A DNA stretch of 64,000 nt from JAHQVI01 sp963727575 (lineage in GTDB: Bacteria > Pseudomonadota > Alphaproteobacteria > Rhizobiales > Rhodomicrobiaceae): contig CAVSIA010000028.1 of assembly GCA_963727575.1 (NCBI GenBank), forward strand, positions 16,528 through 80,527. The letters are read 5' to 3'. Below are positions 10,850 to 18,988 of this stretch, piece by piece. Both the position numbers and the translations under genes were made by a program. Positions within the stretch are counted from its first letter, which is position 1; every line of letters begins with the position of its first letter. The notes beneath the pieces are model-generated. The model searched no databases. It was given only the letters and a program-made list of their open reading frames with translations, and had not been told where the DNA came from.

Positions 10850-12124
10850 ATGGGCAGGACGCAGCGGATCGCATCGAACCTTTCACGCAATGCCATGGCC
10901 TATGTCCTGGCCGGCGGCCGCGGCTCGCGGCTTCTGGAGCTGACCGACAAGCGGGCCAAGCCTGCGGTTTATTTCGGCGGCAAGAGCCGGATCATCGATT
11001 TCGCGCTCTCCAATGCGCTCAATTCCGGTATCCGCCGGATCGGGGTCGCCACTCAGTACAAGGCGCATTCGCTGATCCGCCATCTGCAGCGCGGCTGGAA
11101 CTTCTTCCGACCGGAACGCAACGAGGGCTTCGACATTCTCCCCGCCTCGCAGCGCGTCTCCGAACATGAGTGGTATGCGGGCACCGCCGACGCGGTGTAC
11201 CAGAACATCGACATCATCAATGGCTACGCCCCGGAATTCATGATCATTCTGGCCGGCGACCATGTCTACAAGATGGACTATGAGGTGATGCTGCAGCAGC
11301 ACGTCAATTCCGGCGCGGACGTCACCGTCGGCTGCCTGGAAGTACCGCGCATGGAGGCGACCGCCTTCGGCGTCATGCATGTCGACAATGACGACCGCAT
11401 CATCGAGTTTCTCGAGAAGCCCGCCGACCCGCCAGGCATGCCCGACAACCCGGAGCTGGCGCTCGCCAGCATGGGGATCTATGTCTTCCAGACACAGTTT
11501 CTCATCGAGGAGCTGGAGCGCGACGCCAACGATCCGACGTCGGATCGCGATTTCGGCAAGAACATCATTCCTTATCTGGTAAAGAACGGCAAAGCCGTCG
11601 CACATCGCTACCCGACCTCATGCGTGCGCAGCGGCGCCGAGTTCAACGATGAGCCCTATTGGCGCGATGTCGGCACGATCGACGCCTATTGGCAGGCCAA
11701 TATCGATCTCACCGATTTCGTCCCCGCGCTCGATCTCTATGACCGGGACTGGCCGATCTGGACCTATGCCGAGGTGACGCCGCCGGCCAAGTTCATCCAT
11801 GACGAGGAGGCGCGGCGCGGCATGGCGGTCAGCTCGATGGTCTCCGGAGGCTGCATCATCTCGGGCAGCAAGATCTATCAGTCGCTGCTGTTCACGGGCG
11901 TCCACTCTCATTCCTATAGCGAGCTGGAGCAGGTGGTGGCGCTGCCGGATGTGCATATTCGCCGGAATGCGCGGCTGAAAAAGGTGGTGATCGACCGCGG
12001 CGTGGAGATCCCGGAAGGGCTGGTGGTCGGCGAAGACCCGCAAGAGGACGCCCGCCGCTTCCGCCGCAGTGAGAGTGGCGTGTGCCTGATTACCCAGGCC
12101 ATGATCGACCAGCTTGAGAGCTGA
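10850..12124 (+). CDS. glgC: glucose-1-phosphate adenylyltransferase (ADP-glucose pyrophosphorylase)
   Basis: Makes ADP-glucose, the committed step of bacterial glycogen synthesis. The 424-residue protein starts at ATG 10850 behind gggaggaag; an in-frame ATG at 10712 lies within the end of glgP and is less likely. Visible motifs are AYVLAGGRGSRLLELT (nucleotide loop), KRAKPAVYFGGKSRIIDFAL (activator and substrate contacts), ILAGDHVYKMDYE and a C-terminal left-handed beta-helix part (GGCIISGSKIYQSLLFTGV). It ends three bases before glgA, so the two are probably co-translated. The N-terminal text (MGRTQRIASNLSRNAMAYVLAGG) is typical of the rhizobial branch of GlgC. Confidence 0.96.
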   Translation: MGRTQRIASNLSRNAMAYVLAGGRGSRLLELTDKRAKPAVYFGGKSRIIDFALSNALNSGIRRIGVATQYKAHSLIRHLQRGWNFFRPERNEGFDILPASQRVSEHEWYAGTADAVYQNIDIINGYAPEFMIILAGDHVYKMDYEVMLQQHVNSGADVTVGCLEVPRMEATAFGVMHVDNDDRIIEFLEKPADPPGMPDNPELALASMGIYVFQTQFLIEELERDANDPTSDRDFGKNIIPYLVKNGKAVAHRYPTSCVRSGAEFNDEPYWRDVGTIDAYWQANIDLTDFVPALDLYDRDWPIWTYAEVTPPAKFIHDEEARRGMAVSSMVSGGCIISGSKIYQSLLFTGVHSHSYSELEQVVALPDVHIRRNARLKKVVIDRGVEIPEGLVVGEDPQEDARRFRRSESGVCLITQAMIDQLES

Positions 12125-12127
12125 TCG

Positions 12128-15100
12128 ATGAAGGTGCTGTCCGTCGCCTCGGAAGTTTATCCGCTGATCAAGACCGGCGGCCTCGCGGACGTCGCCGGCG
12201 CGCTCCCCAGTGCTCTGGCGACCGAGCAGGTCGAGATGCGCACGCTGCTGCCGGGGTATGCCAGCGTGATGGGGCAGCTCGACAGCACGACCGTCGTTGC
12301 CGAGTTGGGCGACCTCTTCGGCGGCCGGGCGCGGCTGCGGCAGACGGCGCATGGCCGAAACGCGACGCCTCTCCTGGTCCTCGACGCGCCGCATCTCTAC
12401 GATCGGCCGGGCAATCCGTATCTCGGCCCGGATGGCCGGGACTGGCCGGACAACCACTTCCGCTTTGCGGCGCTGGCTTGGGCCGCAAGCCGCGTCGGCC
12501 TCGGTTTGATCGAGGACTGGCGGCCGGATGTGGTCCATGGCCATGACTGGCAGGCGGGGCTGACGCCGGTCTATCTCGGCGACGGGAAGGCGCGGCCGGC
12601 GACAGTGATGACAATCCACAACATCGCCTTTCAGGGCATCTTTCCCGCCGATCTGCTCACCGCGCTCCGGCTGCCGCGCGCAAGCTTCACCATCGACGGC
12701 CTTGAGTATCATGGCAAGATCAGCTTCCTGAAAGCGGGGCTCATCTATGCCGATCATCTGACAACGGTCAGTCCGACCTATGCTCGCGAAATCTGCACCC
12801 CGGCTTTCGGCATGGGCCTGGACGGCGTGCTGCGCCACCGCCGCGCGGTGCTCACCGGCATCACCAACGGGATCGACGACGCAGTCTGGAATCCGAAGAC
12901 CGATCCCAATATTCCGGCACCCTATGATGCCGCGGACCTCGACGCGAAGTCCGCCGACAAGGCGGCGCTGCAAATGCGCTTCGGCCTCGATCCGGATCCG
13001 GAGGCGCTGCTGTTCTGCGTCGTCAGCCGGCTGACCGAGCAGAAGGGCCTCGATCTGCTGCTCGATGCGCTGCCGGCGATCATCGCCAATGGCGGCCAGC
13101 TTGCTTTGCTGGGCAGTGGCGAGGCGGATCTTCAGGCGGCGTTCCTCGCGGCGGCCCGGAACCACTCTGGACGGATCGGCGTTGTCCTCGGCTACGACGA
13201 GCCGCTGTCTCACCAGATGCAGGCCGGCGCGGATGCGATCATCGTGCCGTCTCGCTTCGAGCCTTGCGGCCTTACTCAGCTTTACGGTTTGCGCTACGGA
13301 ACCCTGCCCATCGTCGCCCGTGTCGGCGGTCTTGCCGACACGGTGATCGACGCCAATCAGGCCGCGTTGCTCGACGGCGTCGCCACCGGCTTCCAGTTCA
13401 CCGCCGATCAACCCGGCGGGCTTGAAACCGCGCTCGAACGCGCGTTCCAGCTCTACCGCGACCGTCCCGGCTGGCAGGCGGTGCAGCGGCGCGCGATGAG
13501 CCGGAAGGTGGACTGGTCGGTGCCGGCGAAGGCCTATGCCGCGCTTTATCGGAGCGTGGCGGGCGCACATGCGGAAAATCCGAAACCGGAAAGCGCCGGG
13601 CGGCCGGATCAGAAGCGAATGAACATGCCGGGAGGCTCTCCGATGACCATCACGACTGTCCAGACCAAGCCCTTCGACGGACAAAAGCCCGGCACCTCCG
13701 GCTTGCGGAAGAAGGTCCCGGTGTTTCAGCAGCCTCATTACGTGGCCAATTTCGTGCAGTCGATTTTCAACGCCTTGCCGGGCATGAAGGGCCAGACCAT
13801 CGTCGTCGGCGGTGACGGGCGGTATTTCAACAAGAAAGCCATCCAGATCATCCTGAAGATGGCGGCAGCGAACGGCATCGGCCAGGTGCTGGTCGGCCGC
13901 GACGGCCTGCTCTCGACGCCCGCCGCATCATGCCTGATCCGCAAGAACAAGGCGTTCGGCGGCATCGTGCTGTCGGCCAGCCACAATCCCGGCGGCCCCG
14001 ACGGCGATTTCGGCATCAAATACAACGCCACCAACGGCGGTCCGGCGCCGGAGAAGATCACCGATGCCATCTTCGCCTGTACGCGGGAGATCGACGCTTA
14101 CCGGATCTTCGAAGGCAGCGACGTCGACCTTGGTACGCTTGGCCGCAGCCAGCTTGGCGAATTGGCCATCGAAATCGTCGATCCGGTTGCGGACTATCAA
14201 GCGCTGATGGAGACGCTGTTCGATTTCGATGCCATCCGCGATCTGTTCCGGAGCGGCTTCTCCATGCGTTTCGACGCCATGCACGCGGTGACCGGTCCTT
14301 ATGCGAAAGCGATCCTGGAGGGGAGCCTGGGCGCACCGGCCGGCACCGTCATCAATGGCGTGCCGAAGCCCGATTTCGGCGGCCACCACCCCGATCCGAA
14401 TCTCGTCTACGCGAAGGATCTCTATGACCTGCTGATGAGCGCCAACGGTCCCGATTTCGGTGCCGCCTCCGATGGCGACGGCGACCGCAATCTGATTATC
14501 GGCAAGGGGCAGTTCGTCACGCCGTCCGATAGCCTCGCTTTGCTCGCCGCCAACGCTCACCTCGCACCCGGCTATGGAGACGGCCTCGCCGGTATCGCCC
14601 GGTCCATGCCGACCAGCCAGGCGGCCGACCGGGTCGCCGAGCGGCTCGGCATTGCGCTGTTCGAGACGCCGACCGGCTGGAAGTTCTTCGGCAATCTGCT
14701 CGATGCCGGAATGGCGACGATCTGCGGCGAGGAGAGCGCGGGCACCGGCTCGAACCATGTCCGCGAAAAGGACGGGCTCTGGGCGGTCCTGCTCTGGCTC
14801 AACATTCTCGCCAGGCGCCGGCAGCCGGTCGCCGCGATCGTCGCGGAACACTGGCAATCCTTCGGCCGCAACTACTACACCCGCCACGATTATGAAGAGC
14901 TCGATGCCGCTGTGGCGGGCGAGCTTATGGCCGATCTGCGGGCGCGTCTCGCAGGCCTGCCGGGAACGTCCACGCCAGCGGGCATCATCGCGAGCGCCGA
15001 CGATTTCTCCTATCACGATCCGGTCGACGGCTCGCTGAGCGAGCATCAGGGCTTGCGCGTCCTGTTCGACGACGGCTCGCGGATTGTCTTCCGTCTGTCC

Positions 15101-15274
15101 GGCACAGGGACCGAGGGCGCAACCCTGCGCGTCTACCTCGAGCGCTTCGAACCGGACCCGGCCAAGCATGGCTTGGAAACGCAGGCTGCAATCTCGCCGC
15201 TCATCGCCACCGCCGACGCCCTGGCCGGCATCACCGAGCGCACCGGACGCGATACACCGTCGGTGATCACCTGA
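12128..15274 (+). CDS. glgA: glycogen synthase continuous with phosphoglucomutase (GlgA-Pgm reading frame)
   Basis: One uninterrupted 1048-codon frame. Residues 1-~480 are an ADP-glucose-type glycogen synthase: EVYPLIKTGGLADVAGALP (KxGGL ADP-glucose site), DVVHGHDWQAGL, ITNGIDDAVWNPKTDP and the GT5 C-terminal motif SRFEPCGLTQLYGLRYGT. After AALYRSVAG comes a ~28-residue low-complexity stretch and then a complete phosphoglucomutase from residue 506. In relatives these are normally two genes. In the +1 frame a TGA sits at 13620-13622, followed by a GGAGG site and the pgm ATG at 13643, which is the layout expected for two separate genes. Given the many indels here, a single-base error that hides the glgA stop is at least as likely as a real fusion. 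Confidence 0.9.
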   Translation: MKVLSVASEVYPLIKTGGLADVAGALPSALATEQVEMRTLLPGYASVMGQLDSTTVVAELGDLFGGRARLRQTAHGRNATPLLVLDAPHLYDRPGNPYLGPDGRDWPDNHFRFAALAWAASRVGLGLIEDWRPDVVHGHDWQAGLTPVYLGDGKARPATVMTIHNIAFQGIFPADLLTALRLPRASFTIDGLEYHGKISFLKAGLIYADHLTTVSPTYAREICTPAFGMGLDGVLRHRRAVLTGITNGIDDAVWNPKTDPNIPAPYDAADLDAKSADKAALQMRFGLDPDPEALLFCVVSRLTEQKGLDLLLDALPAIIANGGQLALLGSGEADLQAAFLAAARNHSGRIGVVLGYDEPLSHQMQAGADAIIVPSRFEPCGLTQLYGLRYGTLPIVARVGGLADTVIDANQAALLDGVATGFQFTADQPGGLETALERAFQLYRDRPGWQAVQRRAMSRKVDWSVPAKAYAALYRSVAGAHAENPKPESAGRPDQKRMNMPGGSPMTITTVQTKPFDGQKPGTSGLRKKVPVFQQPHYVANFVQSIFNALPGMKGQTIVVGGDGRYFNKKAIQIILKMAAANGIGQVLVGRDGLLSTPAASCLIRKNKAFGGIVLSASHNPGGPDGDFGIKYNATNGGPAPEKITDAIFACTREIDAYRIFEGSDVDLGTLGRSQLGELAIEIVDPVADYQALMETLFDFDAIRDLFRSGFSMRFDAMHAVTGPYAKAILEGSLGAPAGTVINGVPKPDFGGHHPDPNLVYAKDLYDLLMSANGPDFGAASDGDGDRNLIIGKGQFVTPSDSLALLAANAHLAPGYGDGLAGIARSMPTSQAADRVAERLGIALFETPTGWKFFGNLLDAGMATICGEESAGTGSNHVREKDGLWAVLLWLNILARRRQPVAAIVAEHWQSFGRNYYTRHDYEELDAAVAGELMADLRARLAGLPGTSTPAGIIASADDFSYHDPVDGSLSEHQGLRVLFDDGSRIVFRLSGTGTEGATLRVYLERFEPDPAKHGLETQAAISPLIATADALAGITERTGRDTPSVIT
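13643..15274 (+). CDS. pgm: alpha-D-glucose phosphoglucomutase
   Basis: Interconverts glucose-6-phosphate and glucose-1-phosphate, joining the Pgi product to GlgC and GlgP. Read from ATG 13643 it is 543 residues, a full-length alpha-PGM. It shows KPGTSGLRKKVPVFQQ at the N-terminus, the catalytic serine loop VLSASHNPGGPDGDFGIKYN, the metal loop ASDGDGDRNLI, the sugar-binding loop CGEESAGTGSNHVREKDGLW and the phosphate-binding RLSGTGTEGATLRVY. GGAGG at 13631-13635 lies seven bases before the ATG, so it can be translated independently even though the glgA frame runs straight into it. The order glgP-glgC-glgA-pgm matches rhizobial glycogen operons except that glgB is absent. Confidence 0.92.
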   Translation: MTITTVQTKPFDGQKPGTSGLRKKVPVFQQPHYVANFVQSIFNALPGMKGQTIVVGGDGRYFNKKAIQIILKMAAANGIGQVLVGRDGLLSTPAASCLIRKNKAFGGIVLSASHNPGGPDGDFGIKYNATNGGPAPEKITDAIFACTREIDAYRIFEGSDVDLGTLGRSQLGELAIEIVDPVADYQALMETLFDFDAIRDLFRSGFSMRFDAMHAVTGPYAKAILEGSLGAPAGTVINGVPKPDFGGHHPDPNLVYAKDLYDLLMSANGPDFGAASDGDGDRNLIIGKGQFVTPSDSLALLAANAHLAPGYGDGLAGIARSMPTSQAADRVAERLGIALFETPTGWKFFGNLLDAGMATICGEESAGTGSNHVREKDGLWAVLLWLNILARRRQPVAAIVAEHWQSFGRNYYTRHDYEELDAAVAGELMADLRARLAGLPGTSTPAGIIASADDFSYHDPVDGSLSEHQGLRVLFDDGSRIVFRLSGTGTEGATLRVYLERFEPDPAKHGLETQAAISPLIATADALAGITERTGRDTPSVIT

Positions 15275-15432
15275 GGATAGCGTGGTCCCCAAGCGCGCCG
15301 GCCACTTCGACGCCCGTGTGGTGGACGTTTGCCAGATCGGGATCAGTTGGGGCGGCAACGTTTCGATCTCGTGCCAGCTATTCCGCACGCGTCACTCCCG
15401 CGCAAACGGGGACCCGGTAAGGAAGTAACCCT

Positions 15433-16612
15433 CTATGAGCGCGGCAGAAATGGCAGTCCAGCTTGGGGCGCCGAAAGGCCGATATGCATCGAGCAGGTTG
15501 CGCCGATATCGACAAAGCTCTCCCGCCGGCCGATGCATGCGGGGGTGCCGGAGGCGGTGACGGCGAGGATCGGCACCTGCTCACGGGTATGGTCGGTGCC
15601 GGGCCAGCTCGGGTCGCAGCCGTGATCGGCGGTTATCACGAGCAGGTCGTCGCCCCGAAGCGCGGTCAGCAATTCCGGCAGCCGCGCGTCGAACGCTTCG
15701 AGGGCGGCGGCGTAGCCTGGAACGTTTCTGCGGTGACCGTAAAGGGCATCGAAGTCGACGAAATTGGCGATGAGAAGCCCGCCATCGTCGAGGCTGCAGG
15801 CGCCTTGAAGCACGGCATCGAAGAGCGCGTCGTTGCCGTCGCCCTTCAGAACCTGGCCGGTGCCTGAATGAGCAAAGATGTCGGCGATCTTGCCAACGGT
15901 GATGACGTGCCGCCCGGCAGCGCTCGCGCGATCCAGGATCGTCGGGGCGGGAGGCGGCATCGCCAGATCGCGGCGGTTGGCCGTGCGTTTGAAATCGCTT
16001 GCGGTGGAGCCGATGAACGGGCGGGCGATCACTCGGCCGATGCGAAGCGGGTCGACCAGCTCTCGCGTGCGCTGCGACCTGGAACACGCTGTCGGCGGAT
16101 GTGTAACAGATCGGTTTTCCAGTGGCGATGTGCTCCTCTCCGAGCGCGGCGATGATATCGGTGCCGGAGGCGTGGCGGTTTCCGAGTATGCCCGCAAGGC
16201 CCGCGCCGCGGCAGAGCGCGTCGGTGAGCTCGACGGGGAAGCAGGGGCTGGCGCGCGGGAAATAGCCCCAGTCGCGCAGCACCGGCACGCCGGCGATCTC
16301 CCAATGGCCGGACGGAGTGTCCTTTCCCTTCGAAATTTCTGCGGCGCAGCCATAGGCTGCCTCGGGCGAGCCGTTCAATTCCAGGCCCGGCGGGCAGCGC
16401 CCGGTCGCCAGCCTCGACGCCTCGCCCAAGCCAAGCCGGACCAGATTGGGCACGGTCAGCGCACCGGCGCGCGGGCCGTCGACGTCCGCTCTGCCCCCGG
16501 CGCATGCCTCAGCGATGTGGCCGAGGGTGTCAGCGCCTTCATCGCCATATCCGGCCGCATCGGGGGCGCGCCCACCGACGGAATCCAGAACCAGCAGGAA
16601 TGCGCGCGGCAT
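15433..16612 (-). CDS. deoB: phosphopentomutase, one frameshift
   Basis: Alkaline-phosphatase-fold metalloenzyme that interconverts ribose-1-P/deoxyribose-1-P and the 5-phosphates in nucleoside salvage. The N-terminal frame has MPRAFLLVLDSVGGRAPDAAGYGDEGADTLGH, EISKGKDTPSGHWEIAGVP and YTSADSVFQVAAH. The C-terminal frame has DPLRIGRVIARPFIGS, VGKIADIFAHSGTG, NFVDFDALYGHRRN and the metal motif VITADHGCDPSWPGTDHTRE. The two are joined by a frame change near 16065-16080. Restored length is about 393 residues, as expected. It is convergent with the glycogen operon, 158 nt away, and no hairpin is obvious between them. Confidence 0.9.
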
Positions 16613-17014
16613 CTCGATCTCCCAAAGGCTCGCGCTGAAAATGAAACGGGTCGTGTCCCGCAGCCGGAAATCGCCAGTCGATTGGCGTCAGCGCCGATCG
16701 GTGGCGGCATCAGCCTTCGAAGCGCCGCGACATCGCCCGCGCGGGACGCCGCGGCGCCTCGTCGATATGGCTGTGAGCGGCAGCCGGCCCGTCTTCAACG
16801 ATACAGGGGAAGCGGTTTGCAGCCTAGCGGAAGTGGAGGTTTCTCTCCAGGACATGGCAGGAATCGGGTCCGGCAAACGGTCGCGCCAACGTTGCCATCG
16901 GCAACCCGGCGGAAATGAAGGACTGGACGCGCGACACCGGCAATCGCCGTTCGCGCCCCAGTTCTTCGATGTCACGCCTTGTGCGGCATGTGAGCGAGAG
17001 AGCCCGGTCCCGAT
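16613..17014. other. ~400-base gap without a recognisable gene
   Basis: This interval separates deoB from the DUF4242 gene, both on the minus strand. Short open frames exist on both strands, but none shows family motifs or a good start. It presumably holds the deoB promoter. I see no hairpin with a T-run and no repeat. Confidence 0.4.
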
Positions 17015-17294
17015 CTATCGGTCGGACGCCGTCGTCGGATCGATCATGCGCCTTATCTCGGTGATCCTCGTCGCCGGGAACCCGCTGATCTCGGCGTGGC
17101 GGCGGACCATCCCCATCCGTTGCCAGATAGACGCAGAATGTCTTGTCGTCGGCGACGAAGGACTCCACCCATTGGACGTCGGGCGCCAGCTTGGCGAGTG
17201 CGGCGTTGGAGGTTTTTGCCGCCTCCCTGAGCTGTTCGCGCTCGAAAGTGCCGATCTTGGGGATCTCCCGCTCGATGATATATTTGCGCATCAT
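17015..17294 (-). CDS. DUF4242 (SCO4226-like) small protein, one frameshift
   Basis: A small cytosolic ferredoxin-like alpha/beta protein of about 93 residues. Its first half (MMRKYIIEREIPKIGTFERE, TSNAALAKLAPDVQWVESF, VADDKTFCVYLATD) is the DUF4242 signature. A frame change near 17110 leads to RHAEISGFPATRITEIRRM and IDPTTASDR before the stop at 17015-17017. The family includes a nickel-binding protein from Streptomyces (SCO4226), but most members have no assigned job. It stands alone on the minus strand between deoB and a decayed regulator. The family assignment is confident; the function is unknown. Confidence 0.7.
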
Positions 17295-17339
17295 TTGAGT
17301 TGTCCTGATTGCCAGATGATTGGACTGACCATCGGTGGG

Positions 17340-17913
17340 CCAGTCTCCGCGGACCTTAGGCGGGGCCTGTTATTTCACCGTCATCGGTGCGGCTGGAAAT
17401 GGCTGGCCCAGCGTTATTTCTGCCAGGATGACGATCATCACGCTGCGGCCGGACCGGCGGCGGGTGGCGGCCGGGAGGATATTTCGGTGACCGTCAACAA
17501 GGAAGGCGTGCATCTGCGGCTCTTCGGGGGCCCCGACTATCTGGTGTATGGCGCGATCACGGAGCGGGCCGGCTCCCTGTCGCTGGGGATCGAGCTGTCC
17601 GAGGCCGAGACCGGGCATATCCGCTGGGCGAAGCGATATGACGCACCGGACGGCGACCCGTTGTCTTGGGCCGCGGGGGCGTGCCCGATGATCGTTGGCC
17701 GTGCGTCTGCAGCCCGGTTTCTGGCTCGGCCGCCAGATGCTGGCCGCGTGCCTCGCCGAGAGCGGCGACCTTGATTCGGCATCGACGATGATTTCACAGC
17801 TGCGCAGGGATTATCCGGGCCGCACGGCGGAGGAGTTCGTGGCATGGTTTCCCTATGCGAGCCCGTTGGGCGGTGAGCCGGTCAGAGAAGCCCTTCACCG
17901 CGCAGGATGGTAG
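17340..17913 (+). pseudogene. remnant of a cyclase/TPR-type regulator
   Basis: Two plus-strand pieces look like leftovers of the C-terminal part of large rhizobial adenylate-cyclase or winged-helix/TPR regulators. The first (17480-17690) reads PDYLVYGAITERAGSLSLGI followed by ELSEAETGHIRWAKRYD, matching the usual 'G.VR..G..LRI.AQLIDA.TG.HLWA.RYD' segment. The second (17695-17913) reads AVRLQPGFWLGRQMLAACLAE and ends in PVREALHRAGW, as in the last TPR helix of such proteins. The intervening TPR repeats (several hundred residues) and the N-terminal catalytic or DNA-binding domain are missing, so the locus appears internally deleted. Assignment is by pattern recall only. Confidence 0.5.
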
Positions 17914-18123
17914 CAGCACAACGATCCTCTACCGACGAAGCCGGATGACGCCGACGATCGCCGGTGCTGCCTCCGCTGCGACGCAATGCGCACCGGCACG
18001 GCATGGCTTCCCAATTGGCGCGACGCAGCCTATCGTCAGGTCGCGATTGATGGCGATGCTGGCGGCTGCTGATGCCGCCGGACACCGGATCTCAACGCGC
18101 CCATCCAAATCAAGGCGTCAAAT

Positions 18124-18882
18124 ATGCCAGACGAAAGCCGCTTGCCCCGATTCGCCGTTCTCATCGATGCCGACAATGCCTCGCCGCGCATCGCGGCCGG
18201 TCTTTTCGAAGAGGTCGCCAAATTCGGGGAGGCGAGCGTACGCCGGATCTATGGAGACTTCTCCGGCCCGCGCTTGAGGGCATGGGCCGAGATCCTGCCG
18301 AAATACGCGATCGATCCCTACCAGCAATTCGCCTACACGACAGGCAAGAACGCATCCGACATCGCGCTCGTCATCGACGCCATGGACCTTCTGCATAGCG
18401 GCCGGATGGATGGCTTCTGCCTAGTCTCCTCGGACAGCGATTTCACCCGCCTTGCATCGCGCCTTCGCGAACAGGGCGCCGACGTCTACGGCTTTGGCGA
18501 GCAGAAAACGCCGGAGAGCTTCCGCCAGGCCTGTCGCAGATTCATCTACACCGAAAACCTGCTGCCCGAGGCGCAGATTGCTGCGCCCGAAGAGGGGCCG
18601 TCCACCAGGGCTCTTCAGCCGCCGAGCGCGGCCATTCCGATCCTCAACAGGGTCATCGCGGGGATGGAGACCGAGGATGGATGGGTCGGCCTGGGCGCGG
18701 TGGGGCAGCACCTTGCGAATATCGCGTCCGACTTCGACCCGCGCACTTACGGGTTTCGCAAGCTGAGCGATCTGGTCAGGAAAACCGGAGCGTTCGATGT
18801 CGACCAGTCGGAGGGACGGACCATCCGGATCCGGGCGAAGCCGGCGCCCGCCTCCAGGGCACGGCGCCGCTCGGGCGAGTAG
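18124..18882 (+). CDS. NYN-domain RNase-like protein with C-terminal OST-HTH/LOTUS domain
   Basis: 252 residues. Residues ~9-150 form a NYN (PIN-like) domain: RFAVLIDADNASPRIAAGLF with the leading metal-binding Asp pair, GKNASDIALVIDAMDLLHSG and GFCLVSSDSDFTRLASRLRE, which carry the further conserved acidic residues. After a linker, residues ~168-240 (ILNRVIAGMETEDGWVGLG .. FDPRTYGFRKLSDLVRKTGAF) match an OST-HTH/LOTUS RNA-binding domain. The acidic residues expected for metal-dependent RNA cleavage are all present. It is preceded by the regulator remnant and followed after 106 nt (to the preferred start) by a dead HtrA-like gene on the same strand. The RNA substrate is unknown. Confidence 0.85.
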   Translation: MPDESRLPRFAVLIDADNASPRIAAGLFEEVAKFGEASVRRIYGDFSGPRLRAWAEILPKYAIDPYQQFAYTTGKNASDIALVIDAMDLLHSGRMDGFCLVSSDSDFTRLASRLREQGADVYGFGEQKTPESFRQACRRFIYTENLLPEAQIAAPEEGPSTRALQPPSAAIPILNRVIAGMETEDGWVGLGAVGQHLANIASDFDPRTYGFRKLSDLVRKTGAFDVDQSEGRTIRIRAKPAPASRARRRSGE

Positions 18883-18988
18883 CCGCGCATCGCCGAAGCG
18901 TTGCGACGTCACGACCTAGCCATCAGGGGAGTAGGAAGTGCGCGCCGGAAGCGGCAGATTTGGACAACAGCAACACGCGGAGTTTTCC

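Noticed and set aside
11618..13738. 706-codon open frame on the minus strand across glgC and glgA
   Set aside because: It is the mirror of GC-rich codons in two clearly identified plus-strand genes, has no family motif and no plausible start context.
16446..17774. 442-codon plus-strand frame across deoB, the DUF4242 gene and the regulator remnant
   Set aside because: It crosses three unrelated loci; only its last part (from ~17480) shows meaningful similarity and is reported separately.
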